From Ramlibacter sp. (GTDB lineage: Bacteria > Pseudomonadota > Gammaproteobacteria > Burkholderiales > Burkholderiaceae): DNA of 13,292 nt. Both the position numbers and the translations under genes were made by a program. The stretch lies in the NCBI GenBank assembly GCA_014376915.1, contig JACMQP010000157.1, positions 1 through 13,292 on the forward strand. Direction: 5' to 3'. Below the pieces are notes generated by a model that saw only the letters and a program-made list of their open reading frames with translations, had not been told where the DNA came from and made no database searches. Below, piece by piece: positions 8,024-13,292 of the stretch. Position 1 is the stretch's first letter. Each line of letters opens with the position of its first letter.

Positions 8024-9031
8024 TCAGACCAGGTGCGCCACGCCGGCCTGCTCGTCCTTCAGCTCCTGCAGCGTCTTGTTGATGCGCTCCTGGCTAAAGG
8101 CGTCGATCGGCAGGTCCTTGACGATGGTGTACCTGCCGTTCTCGGTCGTGACCGGGAAGCCGAACATGAGGTCCTTGGGGATACCGTAGTCGCCGTCGGA
8201 CGGCACGCCCATCGTCACCCACTTGCCGTTGGTGCCCAGGGCCCAGTCGCGCATGTGGTCGATGGCGGCGTTGGCAGCCGAAGCAGCGGACGACAGGCCA
8301 CGCGCCTCGATGATGGCGGCGCCGCGCTTGCCGACGGTGGGCAGGAAGGTGTCGGCGTTCCAGACCTGGTCGTTGATCATGTCCCGAACGGCCTTGCCGC
8401 CAGCAATCGGAGATTCCTTCGAAATCGTGGCGAAGCGGTAGTCCGCATACATGGTCGGCGAGTGGTTGCCCCAGACGGTCAGCTTCTCGATGTCGCCGAC
8501 CTTGACGCCGGTCTTGGCCGCGACCTGCGACAGCGCGCGGTTGTGGTCCAGGCGCAGCATGGCGGTGAAGTTTTCGCGCGGCAGGCTGGGCGCGCTCTTC
8601 ATCGCGATGTACGCATTGGTATTCGCCGGATTCCCGACCACCAGCACCTTGACGTTTCGGCTGGCCACCTTGTCCAGCGCCTTGCCCTGAGCGGTGAAGA
8701 TGGCGCCGTTGATCGAGAGCAGCTCAGCACGCTCCATGCCCGGGCCGCGCGGACGCGATCCGACCAGCAACGCGTAGTCGGTGTCCTTGAAGGCGGTCAT
8801 CGGGTCGCTGTGCGCTTCCATGCCGGCCAGCAGCGGGAAGGCACAGTCTTCCAGTTCCATCATCACGCCCTTGAGCGCCTTCTGAGCCTTCTCATCGGGG
8901 ATTTCCAGCAACTGCAGGATCACCGGCTGGTCCTTCCCGAGCATCTCGCCGGATGCGATGCGAAACAGCAGGGCATAACCGATCTGGCCGGCGGCGCCGG
9001 TGACGGCGACGCGGACGGGCTTTTTGCTCAT
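8024..9031 (-). CDS. mdh: Malate dehydrogenase (NAD-dependent)
   Basis: This 335-residue cytosolic-type malate dehydrogenase interconverts malate and oxaloacetate in the TCA cycle. Seen in the sequence: the dinucleotide motif [12 protein letters not shown] (8-19), Glu43 at the end of the second strand (LEIPD) typical of NAD specificity, and the mobile-loop arginines Arg95 and Arg101 in RPRGPGMER. Also present are NPANTNA (134-140), Asp162 and Arg165 in RLDHNRA, and the catalytic His190 in [11 protein letters not shown]. The length is slightly above the roughly 328 residues common in this group. The ATG at 9031 has GGAG eight bases upstream. It is the first gene of the probable mdh / CitE-like / exported protein / acnB operon. 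A well-formed promoter lies at 9113-9141 with a dyad just upstream of it, and the GntR-type regulator gene diverges from it. Confidence 0.98.
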   Translation of the reverse strand: MSKKPVRVAVTGAAGQIGYALLFRIASGEMLGKDQPVILQLLEIPDEKAQKALKGVMMELEDCAFPLLAGMEAHSDPMTAFKDTDYALLVGSRPRGPGMERAELLSINGAIFTAQGKALDKVASRNVKVLVVGNPANTNAYIAMKSAPSLPRENFTAMLRLDHNRALSQVAAKTGVKVGDIEKLTVWGNHSPTMYADYRFATISKESPIAGGKAVRDMINDQVWNADTFLPTVGKRGAAIIEARGLSSAASAANAAIDHMRDWALGTNGKWVTMGVPSDGDYGIPKDLMFGFPVTTENGRYTIVKDLPIDAFSQERINKTLQELKDEQAGVAHLV

Positions 9032-9112
9032 GGGGAGATCTCCGAAAGGAAGGTTGCGAAACCGGTTTCCGCGGGCGCCGGGCGATGGCTGCTGCTCTGT
9101 GGAAAACCCGTA

Positions 9113-9141
9113 ATTTTACCCACGAACCCGGGGAGCGTCAA
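9113..9141 (-). promoter_or_regulatory. Sigma-70 promoter of the mdh operon
   Basis: On the minus strand, TTGACG (9141-9136, five of six matches to consensus) is followed by a 17-base spacer and TAAAAT (9118-9113, five of six). Transcription would start near 9106, giving a leader of about 75 bases before the mdh start codon. No competing promoter of similar quality is visible before mdh. The -35 box lies about 9 bp from the dyad at 9150-9167. Confidence 0.75.
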
Positions 9142-9142
9142 T

Positions 9143-9170
9143 TTGTCTTATGTCTTATATAAGATATCAT
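9143..9170 (+). promoter_or_regulatory. Probable promoter of the GntR-family gene
   Basis: On the plus strand, TTGTCT (9143-9148, four of six) is followed by a 16-base spacer and TATCAT (9165-9170, five of six). This places the start site about 43 bases upstream of the regulator's ATG at 9220. An alternative -10 is TATAAG at 9158-9163. The dyad at 9150-9167 fills the spacer, which is the expected geometry for autorepression. The match is weaker than for the mdh promoter on the other strand. Confidence 0.45.
9150..9167. promoter_or_regulatory. Palindromic operator candidate for the adjacent GntR regulator
   Basis: ATGTCTTATATAAGATAT is an 18-bp inverted repeat with eight of nine pairs matching; the inner 12 bp TCTTATATAAGA is perfect. 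It is strikingly AT-rich in a GC-rich region and an additional TCTTAT copy sits just left of it at 9146-9151. GntR-type regulators bind dyads of this size, usually near their own genes. Location inside the gntR promoter and upstream of the mdh -35 supports an operator role. I see no second copy upstream of sdhC or acnB within this window. Confidence 0.6.
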
Positions 9171-9219
9171 TTGGTCGGAATCAAGCGTATTTTCCAGGCC
9201 TCCCCCACACCCGCCGCCC

Positions 9220-10005
9220 ATGGCCAGTTCCCATCAACACCAGACCGATCCCGCCACCGGCAGGCCGATCGCTGGCGCGACGCCGGCGTTCAGCCCGCTC
9301 TACCAGCAGATCAAGGAGCTGATCCTGCAAAGCCTGCAGCTCGGCGAATGGAAGCCCGGCGAGTCGATTCCCAGCGAGATGGACCTGGCCGCGCGCTTTC
9401 GCGTCAGTCAGGGCACGGTACGCAAGGCGATCGACGAACTGGCGGCCGAAAACCTCGTTATCCGGCGCCAGGGCAAGGGCACCTTCGTCGCCACCCATTC
9501 CGAGCAACAGGTGCGCTATCGCTTCCTCAAGCTGATGCCCGACAGCGGCGACCGCGACTCCGAGGGCCCGGCCCAGCGCACGGTGCTCGAGTGCCGGCGC
9601 GTGCGCGCCAGCGCCGACGTCGCGCGGGCGCTGTCGCTGCGCTCCGGCGACGCGGTGGTCCAGGTGCGGCGGGTGCTTTCTTTCGGCGGCGTGCCGACCA
9701 TCCTCGAGGACCTGTGGCTGCCGGGCAATGCCTTCAAGGGCCTGACCACGGAGCAGGCGGCGGGCTACCAGGGGCCGACCTACGCGATGTTCGAGATCGA
9801 GTTCGGCGTGCGCATGGTGCGGGCCGAAGAAAAGATCCGCGCGGTGCTGCCAGACGAGCAGCAGGCGGCGGCGCTGCAGGTGCCTCCCCAGACGCCGCTG
9901 CTGAGCGTGGAACGCATCGCGTACACCTACAACGACGTTCCAATGGAACTGCGCCGCGGCCTCTACCGGACCGACACCCACCATTACCGTAATCAACTGA
10001 ACTGA
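9220..10005 (+). CDS. GntR-family transcriptional regulator, HutC/UTRA subfamily
   Basis: This 261-residue repressor-type regulator has an N-terminal winged helix-turn-helix (about 25-91): PLYQQIKELIL, GESIPSEMDLAARFRVSQGT (47-66), VRKAIDELAAENLV and RRQGKGTFV (82-90) all match the GntR DNA-binding signature. The C-terminal part (about 115-255) fits a UTRA ligand-binding domain, with LECRRVRAS, VQVRRVLSFGGVPTILEDLW (147-166) and a terminal RRGLYRTDTHHYRNQ (245-259). The effector cannot be read from sequence; a TCA-cycle or related organic acid is an inference from its position between mdh and sdhCDAB. The ATG at 9220 lacks a clear Shine-Dalgarno, suggesting low expression. The first 22 residues form a polar, probably disordered extension. 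It reads in the same direction as sdhC, which begins 112 bases after its stop and appears to have its own promoter. Confidence 0.93.
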   Translation: MASSHQHQTDPATGRPIAGATPAFSPLYQQIKELILQSLQLGEWKPGESIPSEMDLAARFRVSQGTVRKAIDELAAENLVIRRQGKGTFVATHSEQQVRYRFLKLMPDSGDRDSEGPAQRTVLECRRVRASADVARALSLRSGDAVVQVRRVLSFGGVPTILEDLWLPGNAFKGLTTEQAAGYQGPTYAMFEIEFGVRMVRAEEKIRAVLPDEQQAAALQVPPQTPLLSVERIAYTYNDVPMELRRGLYRTDTHHYRNQLN

Positions 10006-10028
10006 CACAAGCTTTCCGCCATGCGACT

Positions 10029-10055
10029 GTGACAGTTTGTGCATTGCAATAGAAT
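10029..10055 (+). promoter_or_regulatory. Probable sdhCDAB promoter
   Basis: GTGACA (10029-10034, five of six) and TAGAAT (10050-10055, five of six) are separated by a shortish 15-base spacer. This sits just after the regulator gene and predicts a start near 10062, giving about 55 bases of leader before the sdhC ATG. The spacer contains the 8-bp palindrome ATTGCAAT overlapping the -10 (10043-10050). The hexamer GTGCAT recurs at 10039-10044 and 10066-10071 and in inverted form at 10092-10097. Confidence 0.45.
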
Positions 10056-10117
10056 TTTGGTTTGTGTGCATCCCCCGAAGCGCAAAAACGCATGCACTCC
10101 CTGAAGAAAGCCACCCC

Positions 10118-10552
10118 ATGACAGAGCCAGCCAAGAAGCGGCCCGAATTCCGCAACATCAACGCGTTGACGGACCTGCCCAACTACCGACTGCCGGCAGC
10201 CGGCTTGGTGTCGATCCTGCACCGCATCAGCGGCGTCCTGATGTTCGCTTTGATGCCGTTCATCATCTGGATGTTCGATCGGTCCGTCAGCTCTGAAATT
10301 TCGTTTGCCAGGTTTACCAGCGCCTTCAGCCAGGGCTTGGGTATCTTCCCCGGCTGGTTCATCAAGTTGGTGGTCCTGGCCCTGATCTGGGCCTACCTGC
10401 ACCACGTCATCGCCGGCCTGCGCCACCTCTGGATGGATGTGAACCACGCCGCCGTGACCAAGGATTTCGGCCGCAAGAGCGCCGTCTTCACCCTGGCGGC
10501 AAGCGTGCTGCTCACGGTGGTGCTGGGCGCCAAACTGTTCGGACTTTATTGA
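10118..10552 (+). CDS. sdhC: Succinate dehydrogenase cytochrome b556 subunit
   Basis: This 144-residue membrane anchor subunit of respiratory complex II binds heme b and ubiquinone with SdhD. Three membrane helices are visible at about 30-53, 80-104 and 120-143. Ser32 and Arg36 in SILHRISGV match the quinone-site Ser27/Arg31 of E. coli SdhC. His96 in HHVIAGLRHLWMD matches the heme ligand His84. The N-terminal region RPEFRNINALTDLPNYRLP is typical of betaproteobacterial SdhC. The frame is open upstream, but ATG 10118 gives the normal length and follows GAAGAAAG, an only moderate ribosome-binding site. It is the first gene of sdhCDAB; sdhD begins 59 bases after its stop. Confidence 0.95.
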   Translation: MTEPAKKRPEFRNINALTDLPNYRLPAAGLVSILHRISGVLMFALMPFIIWMFDRSVSSEISFARFTSAFSQGLGIFPGWFIKLVVLALIWAYLHHVIAGLRHLWMDVNHAAVTKDFGRKSAVFTLAASVLLTVVLGAKLFGLY

Positions 10553-10570
10553 ACTTTGAGGGATGGACCT

Positions 10571-10608
10571 TCGGTTCCGTCCCCCGCCCCCTGAAAAGAA
10601 GGAACCGA
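10571..10608 (+). promoter_or_regulatory. Inverted repeat enclosing the sdhD Shine-Dalgarno
   Basis: TCGGTTCC (10571-10578) and GGAACCGA (10601-10608) are exact 8-bp inverted copies separated by 22 bases. The right arm contains most of the sdhD Shine-Dalgarno AAGGAA (10599-10604), seven bases before the ATG at 10612. If the stem forms in mRNA it would occlude initiation of sdhD. Ribosomes ending at the sdhC stop (10552) lie close by and might open it. It is equally possible that the repeat is coincidental. Confidence 0.3.
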
Positions 10609-10611
10609 TCA

Positions 10612-10977
10612 ATGTCAGTGAATTACGGAACCAAACGCATCGTCGTCGGTGCGCATTACGGAATGCGCGACTGGCTCAGCCAGCGCGTGACCGCTGGCCT
10701 GATGGCCCTTTTCACGCTGCTGGTGCTGGCACAGCTGATCTTCAACCGCGGCCCGATCGGCTACGATAAATGGGCCGGCATTTTCGCCAGCCAGTGGATG
10801 AAAGTGCTGACCTTTACCGTCATCGCCGCCTTGTTCTGGCACATCTGGGTCGGCATGCGCGACGTGTGGATGGACTACGTAAAGCCGGTGTGGGCCAGGC
10901 TGTTGCTGCAAATCTTCACCATCGTCTGGCTGCTCGGCTGCGCCAGCTGGGCCATTCAAGTCCTCTGGAGAGTCTGA
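10612..10977 (+). CDS. sdhD: Succinate dehydrogenase membrane anchor subunit
   Basis: This 121-residue second membrane anchor of complex II has three predicted helices at about 24-45, 62-84 and 92-116. His77 in LFWHIWVGMRDVWMDYVKP aligns with the heme ligand His71 of E. coli SdhD. Tyr89, twelve residues later, aligns with quinone-site Tyr83. The frame is open further upstream, but ATG 10612 has a good AAGGAA seven bases upstream and gives the family-typical N-terminus (MSVNYGTKRIVVGAHYGMRD). The stop lies only four bases before sdhA, indicating tight coupling in the operon. Confidence 0.95.
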   Translation: MSVNYGTKRIVVGAHYGMRDWLSQRVTAGLMALFTLLVLAQLIFNRGPIGYDKWAGIFASQWMKVLTFTVIAALFWHIWVGMRDVWMDYVKPVWARLLLQIFTIVWLLGCASWAIQVLWRV

Positions 10978-10981
10978 AGCA

Positions 10982-12790
10982 ATGAGCTATACCAAGAACA
11001 ACATCACCAAGCGCAAATTCGACGTCGTGATCGTCGGCGCCGGCGGCTCCGGCATGCGCGCCTCGCTGCAACTCGCGCGCGCCGGACTGAACGTCGCCGT
11101 GCTGTCCAAGGTGTTCCCGACGCGTTCCCACACCGTGGCCGCGCAAGGCGGCATCGGCGCCTCGCTCGGCAACATGAGCGAAGACAACTGGCACTATCAC
11201 TTCTACGACACCATCAAGGGCTCGGACTGGCTCGGCGACCAGGACGCCATCGAATACATGTGTCGCAAGGCGCCCGAAGTCGTGTACGACCTCGAGCACA
11301 TGGGCATGCCGTTCGACCGCAACCCGGACGGCACCATCTACCAGCGGCCATTTGGCGGCCACACCGCCAACTATGGCGAGAAGCCGGTGCAGCGCGCCTG
11401 CGCTGCGGCCGACCGCACCGGCCACGCCATGCTGCATACGCTGTACCAGCAGAACGTCAAGGCCCGCACCAGCTTTTTCGTCGAGTGGATGGCGCTGGAC
11501 CTGATCCGCGATTCGGCCGGGGACGTCGTCGGCGTCACGGCGCTGGAGATGGAAACTGGCGACCTGCACATCCTCGAAGCGAAGACCACGCTGCTGGCCA
11601 CCGGCGGCGCCGGACGGATCTTCGCCGCCAGCACCAACGCCTACATCAACACCGGTGACGGCATGGGCATGGCGGCCCGCGCCGGCGTCCCGCTGGAAGA
11701 CATGGAGTTCTGGCAATTCCACCCGACCGGCGTTGCCGGCGCCGGCGTGCTGCTGACCGAAGGCTGCCGCGGAGAAGGCGCGATTCTCATGAATTGCAAT
11801 GGCGAGCGCTTCATGGAGCGCTATGCGCCGACCCTGAAGGACCTGGCGCCACGCGATTTCGTCTCCCGCTGCATGGACCAGGAAATCAAGGAAGGCCGCG
11901 GCTGCGGCCCGAACAAGGATTACATCCTGCTCAAGCTCGACCACCTCGGGTCCGAGACGATCCACAAGCGCCTGCCTTCCGTCTACGAGATCGGGATCAA
12001 CTTTGCCAACGTGGACATCACCAAAGAGCCGATCCCGGTGGTGCCGACGATCCACTACCAGATGGGCGGCATCCCGACCAACATCCAGGGTCAGGTCGTG
12101 AGCCAGAACGGCGCCGTGAACAACGCGGTGGTCAACGGTCTTTACGCAGTGGGCGAATGCTCCTGCGTCAGCGTGCACGGCGCCAACCGGCTGGGCACCA
12201 ACTCGCTGCTCGACCTGCTGGTGTTCGGCCGCGCGGCCGGCGACCACATCGTCGAATTCAACGACCGCAACAAGAGCCACAAGCCGCTGCCGGCCGATGC
12301 GGCGGATCTCGCGCTGGAGCGTCTCAACCGCCTGGAGAACGTCAGTTCCGGTGAATACGCACAGGACGTCGCCAACGACATCCGGGCCGCGATGCAGCTG
12401 CACGCCGGCGTGTTCCGCACCCAGGCCAGCATGGACCAGGGCGTCGTCAAGATCGCTGCGCTGCGCGAGCGCGTCGGCTCGATCGGGTTGAAGGACAAGT
12501 CGAAGATCTTCAACACCGCACGGATCGAGGCGCTCGAAGTCGAGAACCTTATCGAATGCGCCCAGGCGACCATCGTTGCGGCGGCGGCCCGCACGGAGTG
12601 CCGCGGCGCGCACACAGTGAGCGAGTACGAGCGCCCGGCCGACGACCCGGTCGCGCCGCTTGGCCGCGACGACGCCAACTGGCTGAAACATTCGCTCTGG
12701 TACAGCAAGGACAACCGTCTCTCGTACAAACCGGTCAACCTCAAGCCGCTCACGGTCGACTCGGTGCCCCCAAAAGTCAGGACCTTCTAA
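10982..12790 (+). CDS. sdhA: Succinate dehydrogenase flavoprotein subunit
   Basis: This 602-residue catalytic subunit oxidises succinate to fumarate on the cytoplasmic side of the membrane. The FAD dinucleotide motif VIVGAGGSGMRA (16-27) is followed by RSHTVAAQGGIGA, where His50 is the site of covalent 8-alpha-histidyl FAD attachment. Active-site residues are visible: His247 (FHPTG), Glu260 and Arg263 (TEGCRGEGAIL), the proton-shuttle Arg291 (APRDFVSR), His358 (IHYQMGG) and Arg403 (HGANRLGTNSLLDLLVFG). The C-terminus ends in the common KPVNLKPLTVDS...RTF pattern. The ATG follows the sdhD stop by four bases, with GGAG at 10967-10970. The stop codon overlaps the sdhB start as TAATG. Confidence 0.99.
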   Translation: MSYTKNNITKRKFDVVIVGAGGSGMRASLQLARAGLNVAVLSKVFPTRSHTVAAQGGIGASLGNMSEDNWHYHFYDTIKGSDWLGDQDAIEYMCRKAPEVVYDLEHMGMPFDRNPDGTIYQRPFGGHTANYGEKPVQRACAAADRTGHAMLHTLYQQNVKARTSFFVEWMALDLIRDSAGDVVGVTALEMETGDLHILEAKTTLLATGGAGRIFAASTNAYINTGDGMGMAARAGVPLEDMEFWQFHPTGVAGAGVLLTEGCRGEGAILMNCNGERFMERYAPTLKDLAPRDFVSRCMDQEIKEGRGCGPNKDYILLKLDHLGSETIHKRLPSVYEIGINFANVDITKEPIPVVPTIHYQMGGIPTNIQGQVVSQNGAVNNAVVNGLYAVGECSCVSVHGANRLGTNSLLDLLVFGRAAGDHIVEFNDRNKSHKPLPADAADLALERLNRLENVSSGEYAQDVANDIRAAMQLHAGVFRTQASMDQGVVKIAALRERVGSIGLKDKSKIFNTARIEALEVENLIECAQATIVAAAARTECRGAHTVSEYERPADDPVAPLGRDDANWLKHSLWYSKDNRLSYKPVNLKPLTVDSVPPKVRTF

Positions 12791-13292
12791 TGAAACGTAC
12801 GTTCCAGATCTACCGCTACGACTCGGACAAGGACGCCAAGCCCTACATGCAGACCATCGAGATCGAGCTCGACGGACATGAGCGCATGCTGCTGGACGTC
12901 CTGGGCAAACTCAAGGCGCAGGACCCGACGCTGTCGTTCCGCCGCTCCTGCCGCGAGGGCGTCTGCGGTTCGGATGCGATGAACATCAACGGCAAGAACG
13001 GCCTGGCGTGTCTGACCAACATGCTCACGCTCAAAGGGACGATCGTGCTCAAGCCCCTGCCCGGCCTGCCGGTCATCCGCGACCTGATCGTGGACATGAC
13101 GCAGTTCTTCAAGCAGTACAACTCGATCAAGCCTTACCTGATCAACGAGTCGATTCCGCCGGAGACCGAGCGCCTGCAGTCGCCCGAAGAGCGCGACGAG
13201 CTCAACGGCCTGTTCGAGTGCATCCTGTGCGCCAGCTGCTCGACAGCGTGTCCCAGCTTCTGGTGGAACCCGGACAAATTCGTCGGTCCGGC
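12790..13292 (+). CDS. sdhB: Succinate dehydrogenase iron-sulfur subunit (cut by window edge)
   Basis: The first 167 residues of the subunit that carries electrons from FAD to quinone are present. The [2Fe-2S] ligands are Cys54, Cys59, Asp62 and Cys74 (SCREGVCGSDAMNINGKNG then LAC); the Asp in place of a third-position Cys is also seen in E. coli SdhB. Cys144, Cys147 and Cys150 (CILCASC) begin the [4Fe-4S] site, and Cys154 (STACPSFWWN) is a ligand of the [3Fe-4S] or [4Fe-4S] cluster. The remaining cluster ligands and roughly the last 65-70 residues lie beyond the window. The ATG overlaps the sdhA stop by one base and uses AGGA (12779-12782) within sdhA. Confidence 0.98.
   Translation, partial: MKRTFQIYRYDSDKDAKPYMQTIEIELDGHERMLLDVLGKLKAQDPTLSFRRSCREGVCGSDAMNINGKNGLACLTNMLTLKGTIVLKPLPGLPVIRDLIVDMTQFFKQYNSIKPYLINESIPPETERLQSPEERDELNGLFECILCASCSTACPSFWWNPDKFVGP

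Noticed and set aside
9034..9043. GGAGATCTCC palindrome covering the mdh Shine-Dalgarno
   Set aside because: A 10-base palindrome without a loop cannot form a stable intramolecular hairpin over the site, and it probably arises because a GGAG Shine-Dalgarno happens to precede CTCC.
10916..12691. A 591-codon open frame on the minus strand opposite sdhA
   Set aside because: sdhA on the plus strand has all catalytic residues. The antisense product has the same shadow composition (Val, Asp, Arg, His, Ala) and no domain I recognise.

Overview
The window is a GC-rich stretch of chromosome that is almost entirely coding. It carries TCA-cycle genes next to a serine-biosynthesis pair. Protein character and gene order (mdh, a CitE-like lyase, a small secreted protein and acnB on one strand, with a GntR regulator and sdhCDAB on the other) point to a betaproteobacterium, most likely Burkholderiales and perhaps an Oxalobacteraceae-like lineage. 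This placement rests on recalled gene order and motif resemblance, not on a search.

Left block (1-2876, minus strand): serC, serA and acnA are read in that order. serC and serA overlap by 8 bases. acnA follows after 76 bases with its own strong Shine-Dalgarno, and the window edge cuts it after 174 residues. SerC and SerA are two of the three steps from 3-phosphoglycerate to serine. A flavin-binding stress-protein-like gene of the pyridoxamine-phosphate-oxidase superfamily (3112-3612, plus) diverges from serC. It ends at a perfectly palindromic bidirectional terminator (3636-3659) shared with acnB.

Central block (3679-9031, minus strand): mdh, an HpcH/HpaI (CitE-like) lyase, an exported protein of unknown function and acnB are separated by only 14, 21 and 26 bases and look like one operon. 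A good sigma-70 promoter precedes mdh (9113-9141).

Right block (9220-13292, plus strand): a GntR/HutC-type regulator diverges from mdh, followed by sdhC, sdhD, sdhA and sdhB; sdhB is cut by the right edge. The mdh-gntR intergenic region holds an 18-bp near-perfect dyad that sits inside the likely gntR promoter and about 9 bp upstream of the mdh -35 box. This suggests that the regulator controls itself and the mdh operon.

Together the genes encode two aconitases, malate dehydrogenase and succinate dehydrogenase. I see no mobile element, CRISPR array, tRNA, rRNA or obvious defence system. The parts least explained are the exported protein and the CitE-like lyase inside the mdh-acnB operon, the divergent active-site loop of SerA, and the regulatory dyad.
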